Assembly (NCBI GenBank): GCA_963747755.1
Contig: CAVVGK010000011.1
Coordinates: 558,001 to 622,000, forward strand
Origin: DATFVA01 sp963747755
Lineage (GTDB): Bacteria; Bacteroidota; Ignavibacteria; Ignavibacteriales; Ignavibacteriaceae
DNA length: 64,000 bases
Direction: 5' to 3'
The position numbers were made by a program, and so were the translations under genes. Under the pieces are notes generated by a model. It made no database searches and was not told the DNA's origin. It saw only the letters and a program-made list of their open reading frames with translations. This document shows, piece after piece, positions 34,542 through 43,273 of the stretch (its first letter is position 1; every line of letters begins with the position of its first letter).

Positions 34542-34643
34542 TCAGGATGGAATGTGGAGTGTAAAATTTGTTCCTTTATCGGGGATACTTTCTATCTCTA
34601 TTTTAATGTTTTGAATGTCGCAGAGCTTTTTCCGAAGCCAAGG
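34542..34643 (-). pseudogene. Relic of a histidine kinase C-terminus
   Basis: In a frame different from the overlapping DUF2231 gene, the minus strand reads PWLRKKLCDIQNIKIE, then IESIPDKGTNFTLHIPS, then stop at 34542. This is the closing part of a histidine kinase ATPase domain (compare LAISRKLCELHNG..IEVESEPGKGTTFTLHIP in the family). An in-frame stop lies immediately upstream, so only about 33 residues survive. The first 46 bases also encode the out-of-frame tail of the DUF2231 protein. A deletion joining the two genes is the likely cause. Confidence 0.6.
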
Positions 34644-35080
34644 TTAAACTGAACTCCTGCGGCGTGTTTATAAACCAGCTCCCCGCCATAATAACCTGTA
34701 CGTGCGATGGACAGAACGCCTATCAAAAATAAGCCAAAAGCGATCCATTTTAAACTCCCCGTGTACCTTTTAATGACCATGAAAGCAATCCTGACCAGGG
34801 CTGCTATGGATATGAGCAATATAGACAGCTTAGCAGCTGCCTCATGAGTCTCGAGTGCCTGTTTCAATGGCCCTGCCTCCGTTACTCCATCTCCTGCCAG
34901 GTCACCAGAAAGGTAGGCGGCAACTACGCCTATTGTACCAAGTATTAAAAGATAGAACCCTGCGTTAGAGAAAAAATCTTTTTTTGAAAATAATCCTGCT
35001 GCATCAGCGAGCAGACCTACAATCAGTAAGGCAATAGGGAAATGGACTATCATCGGGTGAAGATGTTGTGCGTCAATCAT
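34598..35080 (-). CDS. DUF2231 membrane protein
   Basis: 160 aa from the ATG at 35080, chosen because GGAG lies 6 bases upstream and the inferred transcript start is near 35095. An ATG at 35092 or a GTG at 35116 would lie at or before that start. The opening HLHPMIVHFPIALLIVGLLADAAG with conserved His residues and four membrane helices define DUF2231, which is proposed to bind haem or metals (unproven). The normal family region ends at GYYGGELVYKHAAG. The last residues (LGFGKSSATFKTLK) come from reading a histidine kinase relic out of frame. Confidence 0.8.
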   Translation of the reverse strand: MIDAQHLHPMIVHFPIALLIVGLLADAAGLFSKKDFFSNAGFYLLILGTIGVVAAYLSGDLAGDGVTEAGPLKQALETHEAAAKLSILLISIAALVRIAFMVIKRYTGSLKWIAFGLFLIGVLSIARTGYYGGELVYKHAAGVQFNLGFGKSSATFKTLK

Positions 35081-35100
35081 TTCGTTCTCCATTTTTGATA

Positions 35101-35108
35101 CAAACGTA
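35101..35108 (-). promoter_or_regulatory. -7 box of the DUF2231 promoter
   Basis: Minus-strand TACGTTTG is an exact TAnnTTTG match, 20 bases before the chosen ATG at 35080. Its distance to the adjacent 11-bp repeats (10 bases) is identical to that at the rubrerythrin promoter. Confidence 0.6.
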
Positions 35109-35118
35109 ATCCACACCT

Positions 35119-35162
35119 CTTAAATATTTCTAAGAGATTTCTTAAAATTGGCTTAAAATCGG
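35119..35162. promoter_or_regulatory. Four phased 11-bp CTTAA repeats before the DUF2231 gene
   Basis: Contiguous 11-mers start at 35119, 35130, 35141 and 35152: CTTAAATATTT, CTAAGAGATTT, CTTAAAATTGG, CTTAAAATCGG. The number of units, register, orientation and distance to the -7 box all equal those of the rubrerythrin promoter. The two genes therefore probably answer to the same OmpR/PhoB-class activator. Confidence 0.65.
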
Positions 35163-35429
35163 CCTTACTATGTTAGAACTCGCCAATAAAAGTTAACATC
35201 CTTTCGGGCCTGCGTCAGTTCGCTCCATCCAAACCCGGATTAGCAGCTGAAAGAATTTGCCCGGAACTTTTGCTTCATACTTTTTACTCTACCATTTATC
35301 CGCATATAAAACCGGTGGTAATAAAGAAAACCAGCTTTAGGAACAATAAGGCTAATTTTAGAGTGCCTGATAGGACAAATATTATCTGCAGGCTTATAAT
35401 TTCCTTTTACTGACTTTACGATTATATTA
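35163..35429. other. Intergenic stretch without a recognisable gene
   Basis: The rest of the gap between the DUF2231 control region and the LytS-like kinase gene. Both strands were read. No frame resembles a protein, and no terminator or tRNA-like fold was noticed. It should contain the promoter of the plus-strand two-component pair, but no exact TAnnTTTG with a TTG element was found. Confidence 0.4.
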
Positions 35430-36587
35430 ATGACTGATATTACGCACGATATTGAACTTAAAACCAGGACTATCCCATTAAATTTCAGCAAGAAAAAACA
35501 GGGCGGAGAGCATATTTCAAGGATCAGCAGAAATAGAGCCTACTGGATTTCGCAGGCATCAGGATGGACCTTTTATGCAGCGGTTAACCTTATTGCCATG
35601 TATTCTTTTGAATCTTTTACCTGGCAGAAAGCCCTGCTTTTTCTCCTTATATGTGTTCTGGGTCTTTTCTCAACCCATTTCCTCAGGATAATAATTAAGA
35701 AAAAAGGATGGCTGGAACTGCCATTAAAGAAGATCGTCCCCAGAGTCCTTATCTCCAGCCTTTTAATCGGAATTCTGCTTTCAGTTGTTTTCTTCTCCAT
35801 CAACCTCACCGGTATCTTTTATAATATGTCAGAGTTCAAACCGGCTACTCCCCTGATATGGACATTTAACCTGAGCAGCGTTATACTTCTCTGGCAGCTT
35901 ATCTATTTTTCGGTTCACTTCTTCCAGAATTACAAGAAGGTCGAGATTGAAGCGTTAATCTGGGAGGCAGCTGTAAAAGATTTTGAACTTAAGACATTGA
36001 AGAGTCAGCTTAATCCCCATTTTATGTTTAATGCCTTAAACAGCATCAGAGCTTTAATAGAAGAAGATCCGGCTTCGGCTAAAATTGCGGTCACAAAACT
36101 TTCGAATATTCTTCGTTATTCATTAAGAATAGAAAAAAGTGAAACAGTAACACTTGAAGATGAGATGCAGACCGTGGTAGATTACCTCGACCTTGAAAAA
36201 ATAAGATTCGAAGAAAGATTAAATTACGATATTAAAACAGACTCAAAAGCAGCAAAAACCGAAATACCGCCGATGATGGTTCAGACCCTTGTAGAAAATG
36301 GTATAAAGCATGGAATCTCAAAGAGAACTAATGGAGGAAATATTTCCGTTAATTCTTTTATCGAAGATTCAAAACTTCATATCCTTATCTCGAACACCGG
36401 ACATCTCAGTGAAGAGGATTTAAAAAATGCTACCGGTTTCGGCATTCAGAATACACGGCACAGGCTTAGTCTTCTCTATGGTGAATTTGGTTCATTTAAT
36501 ATTCAGAATACAGCAAAGACAGAAGTTCTTACAGAAGTTATTATTCCAACAGGAGGAAAAATAAATGAAAGCTTTAATAGTAGATGA
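35430..36587 (+). CDS. LytS-type sensor histidine kinase
   Basis: 385 aa. Four membrane helices (about residues 40-180, for example ALLFLLICVLGLF and VLISSLLIGILLSVVFF) are followed by the His_kinase motif LKSQLNPHFMFNALNSIRALI. The phospho-His lies in the NPHF segment, around residue 198. An ATPase domain follows, with VQTLVENGIKHGI and GFGIQNTRHRLSLLYG. No extracellular sensor domain is visible, so the membrane helices likely sense the signal. It overlaps the response regulator gene by 23 bases. Confidence 0.92.
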   Translation: MTDITHDIELKTRTIPLNFSKKKQGGEHISRISRNRAYWISQASGWTFYAAVNLIAMYSFESFTWQKALLFLLICVLGLFSTHFLRIIIKKKGWLELPLKKIVPRVLISSLLIGILLSVVFFSINLTGIFYNMSEFKPATPLIWTFNLSSVILLWQLIYFSVHFFQNYKKVEIEALIWEAAVKDFELKTLKSQLNPHFMFNALNSIRALIEEDPASAKIAVTKLSNILRYSLRIEKSETVTLEDEMQTVVDYLDLEKIRFEERLNYDIKTDSKAAKTEIPPMMVQTLVENGIKHGISKRTNGGNISVNSFIEDSKLHILISNTGHLSEEDLKNATGFGIQNTRHRLSLLYGEFGSFNIQNTAKTEVLTEVIIPTGGKINESFNSR

Positions 36588-37284
36588 TGAACGTCTCGCG
36601 CGTACAGAACTGCGCAGATTATTAAATCCTTTTAAAGAGATCAATGTAGTGGGTGAAGCAGTTAATGCAGAAGATGCCCTGAATAAAATAACTGAACTCA
36701 ATCCCGAACTCATTTTCCTAGACATCCAGATGCCGGGAAAGAACGGTTTTGAGATGCTGGAAGAACTCGACAGCGTGCCGACTGTAGTCTTTACCACCGC
36801 GTATGATGAATATGCCCTGAAGGCTTTTGAATATAATGCAATGGATTACCTCCTTAAACCCATTGAACCTCAGAGACTTGAAGACACTGTTAAAAGACTA
36901 CTCGAAAAGAATAAAAAAGATAAAATTGAAGCAGACGAAACTCCTGTGCTGACTGAGAATGACCAGGTTTTTGTAAAGGACGGCGATAGATGCTGGTTCG
37001 TAAAACTTGCCACTGTTCGATTGTTTGAGTCCGAGGGGAACTATGTACGACTTTATTTTGAAGATCATAAACCATTAATATTAAGAACCCTTAATTATCT
37101 CGATGAAAGGCTCGACAATAAAGCCTTCTTCCGCGCAAACAGAAAGCATATCGTTAACCTCAAATGGATCGAAAGCATCGAACCCTGGCTTAACGGCGGC
37201 CTCCTCGTGAAACTAAAAGGCGGCAACAAGGTCGAAGTCTCCAGAAGGCAAGCCATAAAATTTAAGGATATGCTAAGCCTGTAA
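36565..37284 (+). CDS. LytTR-family response regulator
   Basis: 239 aa. The intact receiver has the acidic pair in LIVDDERLAR, the phospho-acceptor Asp in ELIFLDIQMPGKNGFEM (about residue 53), and Lys in MDYLLKPIEP. A LytTR DNA-binding domain follows (WFVKLATVRLFESEGNYVRLYF, FFRANRKHIVNLKWI). LytTR proteins bind direct repeats and often control envelope or export genes. Its partner is surely the kinase whose gene it overlaps. Target genes are not evident nearby. Confidence 0.94.
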   Translation: MKALIVDDERLARTELRRLLNPFKEINVVGEAVNAEDALNKITELNPELIFLDIQMPGKNGFEMLEELDSVPTVVFTTAYDEYALKAFEYNAMDYLLKPIEPQRLEDTVKRLLEKNKKDKIEADETPVLTENDQVFVKDGDRCWFVKLATVRLFESEGNYVRLYFEDHKPLILRTLNYLDERLDNKAFFRANRKHIVNLKWIESIEPWLNGGLLVKLKGGNKVEVSRRQAIKFKDMLSL

Positions 37285-37291
37285 AATTACA

Positions 37292-37329
37292 GTCGTTGCG
37301 AACGATTCTGCGAGTGAGGCAATCTGCTA
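37292..37329. repeat. Degenerate GCGA-rich interspersed repeat
   Basis: GTCGTTGCGAACGATTCTGCG followed by AGTGAGGCAATCTGCT resembles the widespread bacterial element of the form CATTGCGAGCGAAGCGTGGCAATCT. Only one copy is seen here, in the 241-base gap after the response regulator. Its classification rests on resemblance alone. Confidence 0.35.
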
Positions 37330-37525
37330 TCTTTATAATCATTACGGGCGATTCTTCGACCAACGCGATCCCTTTATCTAAAAGGTGAAAGATTACTTCT
37401 CCGGGGCTTCATTAGTAAACCTTAACAGGATTCACTACAATAGCAAAAAGTCATGTATAACTGAGCACACCAACATTTCAATACTGTATTGTTATTTTTG
37501 TTATTCAGTTTCTTAATTCATAAAA

Positions 37526-39373
37526 ATGAAGGAAAGTGTTTTGAAATTAAATGTGCCTATTATTCCGTTAGAAGATTTTTTTAAGAACCCTGAAAAGACG
37601 GCGTTCCAGCTTTCACCCGATGGTGAGCATCTTGCCTTTATGATGCCTTGGAAAAACAGGCTTAATGTTTTTATACAAAAGATAGGACAGGATGAAATAA
37701 AAAGACTGACTTCCGCAGAGGAGCGGGATATTGCAGGTTACTTTTGGGCTAATAATAAACGCATCGCCTATGTGCAGGATAAAGGCGGAGATGAAAATTT
37801 CAGACTTTATGCAGTGAATATCGATGGCAGCAATCAGATGGATCTTACTCCCTTTGAAAAAGTAAAGGTGGAGCTCATTGATGAGCTTAAGGATAATGAT
37901 GATGAGATGCTTATCGCAATGAATAAGAGGGATGCCAGGATCTTCGACGTATACAGGATAAATGTTAACTCCGGCGAAATGAAAATGACCGCTGAAAACC
38001 CAGGAAATATTACCGGCTGGGTAACAGATCACGAGGGAATCCTTAGAATTGCAACAACTACTGACGGCGTTAATACCAGTATACTTTACAGGAAGAATGA
38101 AACTGATGATTTCCGGATGGTAACCTCAAGCAACTTCAAAGAAACGCTTGCACCCGGAATGTTTACTTATGATAACCAACTTGTATACATGATATCCAAT
38201 AAAGGACGGGATAAAATGGCTATCATTAAGTATGATATTGAAAATCAGAAGGAACTTGAGGTTATTTACGAGCACCCGGAGGTTGATGTTTCCAATCTCT
38301 TAAGTTCTGATAAAAGGAAGGTTATTACCGGCGTGACTTTTGTAACCGATAAACGTCACTACCACTTTTTTGACCATGAGAGGAAGCAGCTTCAGCAGGA
38401 ACTTGAAAAAAGACTTCCAGACTATGAAGTCGTGGTATCTCATTCCAACAGGGATGAGGATAAGATACTTGTAAGAACGTACAGCGATAAATCCCGCGGG
38501 GCTTACTATTATTACGATCTGAACAGTAAGGAATTTAAGAAGCTGACTGACGTTAGTCCCTGGCTTAATGAAGATGACATGGCAGATATGCAGGCTATTG
38601 AATTCGAATCGCGCGACGGTTTAAAGATCCATGGTTACCTCACCTTGCCAAAAGGTGTAAAACCGCAGTCACTGCCCGTAGTTGTGAATCCTCACGGAGG
38701 TCCCTGGCATCGTGATTCGTGGGGATTTAATCCTGAGGTTCAGTTCCTCGCCAACCGGGGATATGCCGTTCTCCAGATAAACTTCCGGGGCTCTACAGGA
38801 TATGGGAGAAATTTCTGGGAAATCAGCTTTAAGCAGTGGGGAAAAACGATGCAGAATGACGTAACCGACGGAGCTATGTGGCTGATTAAACAGGGGATTG
38901 CTGATGAAAAAAAAGTTGCTATATACGGTGGATCTTACGGGGGATATGCAGTTCTGGCAGGACTTGCATTCACTCCCGATCTTTATGCCTGCGGAGTAGA
39001 TTACGTTGGAGTTTCTAACCTGTTCACTTTTATGAAATCGATTCCTCCGTACTGGGAGCCCTACCTTGAAATGATATATGAGATGGTCGGGAATCCTGAA
39101 GAGGATAAGGAACTTATGGAATCTGCTTCTCCTGTATTCCATGTGAATAAGATAAAAGCCCCGCTGCTTATCGCACAAGGAGCTAATGATCCGCGGGTAG
39201 CTAAATCTGAATCGGATCAGATAGTTGAAGCACTGAAGAAGAAAGATATTGATGTACCGTATATCGTAAAAGATAATGAAGGACACGGATTCCATAATGA
39301 AGAAAACAAATTTGAGTTTTACAGGGCAATGGAAGAATTTCTCGCGAAGCATCTGGGAGGCAGGTCAGACTGA
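37526..39373 (+). CDS. S9-family prolyl oligopeptidase-like serine peptidase
   Basis: 615 aa. An N-terminal beta-propeller (repeats such as SPDGEHLAFMMPWKNRLNVFI) covers about residues 25-340. The alpha/beta-hydrolase domain follows, with VNPHGGPWHRDSWGF, nucleophile Ser in YGGSYGGYAVL (near residue 475), Asp in QGANDPRV, and His in NEGHGFHNEENK. No signal peptide is visible, so it is probably cytosolic. It resembles dipeptidyl/acylaminoacyl peptidases. A TATTTTTG box lies at 37493-37500, 25 bases before the start. It converges with the glycosyltransferase gene, 15 bases apart. Confidence 0.92.
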   Translation: MKESVLKLNVPIIPLEDFFKNPEKTAFQLSPDGEHLAFMMPWKNRLNVFIQKIGQDEIKRLTSAEERDIAGYFWANNKRIAYVQDKGGDENFRLYAVNIDGSNQMDLTPFEKVKVELIDELKDNDDEMLIAMNKRDARIFDVYRINVNSGEMKMTAENPGNITGWVTDHEGILRIATTTDGVNTSILYRKNETDDFRMVTSSNFKETLAPGMFTYDNQLVYMISNKGRDKMAIIKYDIENQKELEVIYEHPEVDVSNLLSSDKRKVITGVTFVTDKRHYHFFDHERKQLQQELEKRLPDYEVVVSHSNRDEDKILVRTYSDKSRGAYYYYDLNSKEFKKLTDVSPWLNEDDMADMQAIEFESRDGLKIHGYLTLPKGVKPQSLPVVVNPHGGPWHRDSWGFNPEVQFLANRGYAVLQINFRGSTGYGRNFWEISFKQWGKTMQNDVTDGAMWLIKQGIADEKKVAIYGGSYGGYAVLAGLAFTPDLYACGVDYVGVSNLFTFMKSIPPYWEPYLEMIYEMVGNPEEDKELMESASPVFHVNKIKAPLLIAQGANDPRVAKSESDQIVEALKKKDIDVPYIVKDNEGHGFHNEENKFEFYRAMEEFLAKHLGGRSD

Positions 39374-39388
39374 GGAACCTATTTTCAG

Positions 39389-40756
39389 CTATAGAAGATC
39401 CCTAAAAGTTTTTCCTGTTCTCTGATGATACAGATCGTAAGCAAACAGAACAAAGAAAATTGCATACTCAGTAAATATTACAGGGAAGTATTCATGCCAG
39501 ACTTTACCAAGGGGTGTAAAGTTAGAAAGGTTTACTGTAAACAAAAGACTTAATACAGAATAAAATCCTGCAAAGGGATTAACAGCACTTATCCAGCCGA
39601 GATACCAGGGATAGACTACAGGAGATAGAATAACGACCGCAAGGAGCACTCCAAACGCGCCTTTCACAAAATCCTGATAATAGCTGGCAATATATCCGAT
39701 GGAAATGAAAAGCAGGATTCCGCATATTAGTCTTGCTGTTTCTCTGTCAGGGATTATAGCGGTTAGCAGGTAATACACCGAAGCATTGAACTCCCATTTG
39801 TTTGCGTAAATGCTCAGCATTTTTGTTACCGACTGACCTCCGTTTATAAATGGATAGTAAAACAGAATGGAAGTGAAAACAAATATCATTAAAAAATACA
39901 GAAATCTCTGCGCTCTTAATTTTTTAACAAGCAGCGGGATTAAAATCACAGGATACAACTTCATAAGAAAAGCAAGTGTAAAAGCAAATACTGAAGGGAG
40001 CATCTTCCCTTTTTCCAGAAAATAGAGAAACATAACAAGGAACATTATTCCCGCAGCGTCAATATGAGCATTAACAAAGTATTCCATTACAGGAAGAGGG
40101 AGCCAGGCATAAAGTATGACTAAATTCGGGTTCTGCCCCTTCAGGTTTAACAGCTTCAAGAGGAATATCATTGTTAAGATTTCACAGACCAGGTAAATCA
40201 GCTTCAACCCGGTTAGGCTGTTTCCAGTCATACTATAAGATGCAAGAAAAATAAGCTGTGCAGCCGGTGGATAAATCGTCGGCAGGTTCTTAAAAGTAAC
40301 TTTTGAATAAAGATCATCTCTAAACTCTGTCAGCTGCGCCGCATCAGGAGAATATTCATAGGGATTATAACCGTTGGATATAACTTTTCCCTCCCAGATG
40401 TACCTGTAAACGTCGGGAGAGGTTGTGGGAGCTGTTGGAATCAACGTTGCCCTGAATATTATACCGAATAAAATTATAATTACAGGGAGTGCAAAGTTTG
40501 CGTGTACGGAATTACGTTCGTCGGGGACCTTTTTCATTAAGGGAAGTACAGCAGCTGTACCGGGCGGTGCAGCTTTTTTTACTATATAATATCCGAAAAG
40601 GAAAACGATAAAGGTCTCAAAGTAGATAAACATATACAGACCGATATCACCACCTCCGTTATTAAGAACGAAGAATATATACAGCGCTTCGAGAAAAATG
40701 CCGGCGGTTAAAAGAAGTAAAAAAATATTCCGGCTATTTAATTTTAAGGATTTCAA
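39389..40756 (-). CDS. Integral membrane glycosyltransferase, GT87/DUF2029-like
   Basis: 455 aa with about eleven predicted membrane helices. The typical first-loop motif contains acidic residues (TTSPDVYRYIWEGKVISNGYNPYEY, about residues 110-135), where GT-C enzymes bind the polyprenyl-phosphate sugar and metal. NLPTIYPPAAQLIF is a second family hallmark. Such enzymes move mannose or another sugar from a lipid donor on the periplasmic side. Acceptor unknown. The gene lies 17 bases downstream of the outer membrane protein gene. Confidence 0.82.
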   Translation of the reverse strand: MKSLKLNSRNIFLLLLTAGIFLEALYIFFVLNNGGGDIGLYMFIYFETFIVFLFGYYIVKKAAPPGTAAVLPLMKKVPDERNSVHANFALPVIIILFGIIFRATLIPTAPTTSPDVYRYIWEGKVISNGYNPYEYSPDAAQLTEFRDDLYSKVTFKNLPTIYPPAAQLIFLASYSMTGNSLTGLKLIYLVCEILTMIFLLKLLNLKGQNPNLVILYAWLPLPVMEYFVNAHIDAAGIMFLVMFLYFLEKGKMLPSVFAFTLAFLMKLYPVILIPLLVKKLRAQRFLYFLMIFVFTSILFYYPFINGGQSVTKMLSIYANKWEFNASVYYLLTAIIPDRETARLICGILLFISIGYIASYYQDFVKGAFGVLLAVVILSPVVYPWYLGWISAVNPFAGFYSVLSLLFTVNLSNFTPLGKVWHEYFPVIFTEYAIFFVLFAYDLYHQRTGKTFRDLL

Positions 40757-40773
40757 CTTAATGGTGAGGATAT

Positions 40774-42708
40774 TTAATTAAATAGTTCCCAGGCTACCCC
40801 GAACCGAATTCCTCTTCTGTACATTGGATAATAAGGAACTATATAATAGGTTTCATCAAGCAGGTTTTCCCATGTGAAATATGCGATTGCCACCTTTTGA
40901 AGTTCGCCCGCAAGAGTGAAGTCGACCGTAACAAACTGATCGGCCAGATAGTATTTCTGATCTGAAGAGTATACTCTCTGTTTTGAATTATAATTAACAG
41001 CAAATCCTGTTTTCAAGTTCAGGTTGTCGGCAAAGAAATATCCGTCAAGATAAATTCCCCCTCTCAGCTTGATTTTAGGTGCGGCTACTGAAAGCACAGG
41101 CTGACTTCCAAAAGCATTGTGTTCCGAAAGATCATAGTAAGAACTTCCCTCAAAGAGAATCTTCCACAACTTAACCGAAGCATTTCCTCCAATCATCGTC
41201 GTACCGAGGTCCAGGTAATAGTTCTCCTCAGCAAGGTAGGGTATGGAATAAACACTGGCAAAGCTTTCACTTCGATTGATAAAATTTATTCCGAGCTTAA
41301 AGTTCTCAATATTAAAATAGGCTGACAATTCAAGTGTATTAACATTATTGCTGAGACCGGCAGATTTATAATTTGAATAACCTCCGTACACTTTCAGGTT
41401 ATCAAACAAATTAAGATTGACATCGAAGCCAAGACCATTGTATGTTGTTGAAATGCCATCGCTCATATTCTGGATTTTATAATAGGCAGAGGGAATGATG
41501 GTGCTGTCGAGTAAGTTCAGACTGATTATAGGAGCAAGGCTGAAATAGTTTGAATTATATTCTGATACAGAACCGGGGATAATATATTTGGAATTAGTTC
41601 TCTCATACTGTGCAAGTACTTTGAGATCCGCAAAGGCCAGAGTAACATCCTGTCTCAACAAACCGCCTGCGGTCTTATCTTTATTTTTCCGGGGATAGTT
41701 TAACACATCAGGAGGATTACTAATCTCATTGTCGCTGAAGCGGTAATATAAACTGAGGTCTGTGTTCGTATTCTTTATTGGGTCAGCAAAAAGTCTTAAT
41801 CCAAGATTATGCTGAAGGATATTCAATCTCCTCTGCCGAAAATAAACCGGGGCGATCTGCTCATCATAGAGCCCGGAATTAAGATTTAATCCTGCCTGCA
41901 CGATGCTGTCGGCATTAACCCCGCCATTCAGTCCTGCATCATAATCATTATAGATGTAGGAAGCCGCGAGGTTAACCTTGTTTGACACAAGATATTTAAG
42001 GTGTGCTGCTCCCTGCCAGATGCTGAAATCACTATTTACATAACTCAGATCGACCTTCCTGTTAGCCATTTCCACGGTAAATGTAAAATCCTTAAAGAGT
42101 ATTGAGCTGAAAATAGCGTCAAATAAAGCCTCACCTGCGGGACCCTCGTAATATTTTATTCTCGTATAAGGTCTTACTGCCAGGATATCTCTTTCCAGGA
42201 AATTGACGCTTACAGGTTTAGTTACAGGTCCGTATAGAAATCCCCGCGGTGAGGGAATGATCTCAACTGAACCGATCATTTCAGAGGATAGCAGATTAAG
42301 ATTGTAATTCCCCGAACTCCTGTTATTCAAATAGATGCCGTTCTGAAAATATCCCACGTCGCTGGTACCATAGAGCATAAGCTCATTAGGGTGTCCTATA
42401 AAGCCATAGTTCTTCAGAAAGACGGGACCGAAATGTTCAAAAAAGTCTCCGGCATATCTGTAATCGAAGAAATTTATTTCATTCCGGCTGATAAACCGGC
42501 TTTCCGTATAGAATGGATTTTGATAAAGAGGGGTTATCGTATCAGCTTTTGCTATTCCCCTGGAAGTGCTCAGTAATCCTGTTGTATCTACAGCGACTGT
42601 ATCTATCACCCCTGCTCTGGTTGTGTCTACATACACCGAATCCTTTGTCTGGGAGTAAGCCATCACAGCAGAGACTAAAAAAAGAAATATACCTAAACGC
42701 TTCATCAT
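40774..42708 (-). CDS. TonB-plug outer membrane beta-barrel protein
   Basis: 644 aa from the ATG at 42708, which gives the signal peptide MMKRLGIFLFLVSAVMAYSQ; longer starts add a second hydrophobic stretch and are unlikely. The plug-like region (about residues 60-180) has LNLLSSEMIGSVEIIPSPRGFLYG, as in TonB-dependent receptors. Many amphipathic strands follow, ending in a barrel-type C-terminal Phe (WELF then N). No TonB box was identified and no siderophore context is seen. The substrate is unknown. Confidence 0.8.
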   Translation of the reverse strand: MMKRLGIFLFLVSAVMAYSQTKDSVYVDTTRAGVIDTVAVDTTGLLSTSRGIAKADTITPLYQNPFYTESRFISRNEINFFDYRYAGDFFEHFGPVFLKNYGFIGHPNELMLYGTSDVGYFQNGIYLNNRSSGNYNLNLLSSEMIGSVEIIPSPRGFLYGPVTKPVSVNFLERDILAVRPYTRIKYYEGPAGEALFDAIFSSILFKDFTFTVEMANRKVDLSYVNSDFSIWQGAAHLKYLVSNKVNLAASYIYNDYDAGLNGGVNADSIVQAGLNLNSGLYDEQIAPVYFRQRRLNILQHNLGLRLFADPIKNTNTDLSLYYRFSDNEISNPPDVLNYPRKNKDKTAGGLLRQDVTLAFADLKVLAQYERTNSKYIIPGSVSEYNSNYFSLAPIISLNLLDSTIIPSAYYKIQNMSDGISTTYNGLGFDVNLNLFDNLKVYGGYSNYKSAGLSNNVNTLELSAYFNIENFKLGINFINRSESFASVYSIPYLAEENYYLDLGTTMIGGNASVKLWKILFEGSSYYDLSEHNAFGSQPVLSVAAPKIKLRGGIYLDGYFFADNLNLKTGFAVNYNSKQRVYSSDQKYYLADQFVTVDFTLAGELQKVAIAYFTWENLLDETYYIVPYYPMYRRGIRFGVAWELFN

Positions 42709-42835
42709 CGACAGAACTGCACTCTTTTTATTTAGATAAGTGAAAAAATAAATAAATAAGAGATAAGCCACAAAAGCCCCTCCGGCAGGCCTGAACAGGG
42801 CTTATAATAATTTTCAAAAACAGCAGATTCTATTT

Positions 42836-42864
42836 TTGTTTAGAATTAAAAATTTATAAATTTC
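42836..42864 (+). promoter_or_regulatory. Candidate promoter of the HU gene
   Basis: TTTTTG (TTG at 42836-42838), an 18-base spacer, then TAAATTTC at 42857-42864. This is one base off TAnnTTTG with a spacer near the usual 19. It lies about 40 bases before the ATG, and GAGAGGATATACT provides a Shine-Dalgarno site. Confidence 0.5.
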
Positions 42865-42903
42865 GCAAGAAGTTATTCAAACAATTAAAAGAGAGGATAT
42901 ACT

Positions 42904-43200
42904 ATGGCAAATACTAAACCAATGACCAAAGGTCAGATTCTCGACCATCTTGCCAAGAAGACCGGAACCACCAAGAAATTAGCGGGCCAGTTTCTTGAGG
43001 AGTTAGTTTCTTTGTCTTACAAAGAAGCTAAGAAATCATTCGTAATTCCGGGCCTTGGAAAATTGTTGGTTGCTGACCGGAAGAAAAGAATGGGAAGAAA
43101 TCCCGCTACCGGCGAAACAATGGTAATTCCGGCAAAGAAAACTCTGAAGTTCAGAATTGCTAAACAGGCAAAAGACGCCGTAGTTCCTCCAAAGAAATAA
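42904..43200 (+). CDS. HU-family DNA-binding protein
   Basis: 98 aa, the standard length. An N-terminal helical dimerisation part (MTKGQILDHLAKKTGTTKKLAGQFLEEL) is followed by the beta-arm signature GRNPATGETMVIPAKKTLKFR. It bends and compacts DNA as a dimer. The unusual point is a Lys-rich N-terminal extension (MANTKP) before the family start. It is a single-gene unit with its own promoter-like elements and terminator. Confidence 0.95.
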   Translation: MANTKPMTKGQILDHLAKKTGTTKKLAGQFLEELVSLSYKEAKKSFVIPGLGKLLVADRKKRMGRNPATGETMVIPAKKTLKFRIAKQAKDAVVPPKK

Positions 43201-43219
43201 TAATCTTTTCTCGATATGG

Positions 43220-43251
43220 AAAGAGGCTGTCATTAGGCAGCCTCTTTCTTT
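43220..43251 (+). terminator. Intrinsic terminator after the HU gene
   Basis: AAAGAGGCTG, loop TCATTAGG, CAGCCTCTTT, then CTTTATT. The perfect 10-bp stem begins 19 bases after the HU stop codon. Confidence 0.88.
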
Positions 43252-43273
43252 ATTCACCCCAACTGTTAATCCA

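Noticed and set aside
34534..34653. 39-codon plus-strand ORF with a good ribosome site (GGAG before ATG)
   Set aside because: It is antisense to the histidine kinase relic, whose minus-strand frame gives a recognisable ATPase-domain ending; the plus frame gives nothing.
39401..40756. Considered as an O-antigen ligase or PMT-family mannosyltransferase
   Set aside because: The first-loop SPDVYRYIWEGK and YPPAAQ motifs fit the GT87/DUF2029-like group better; no WaaL signature was found.
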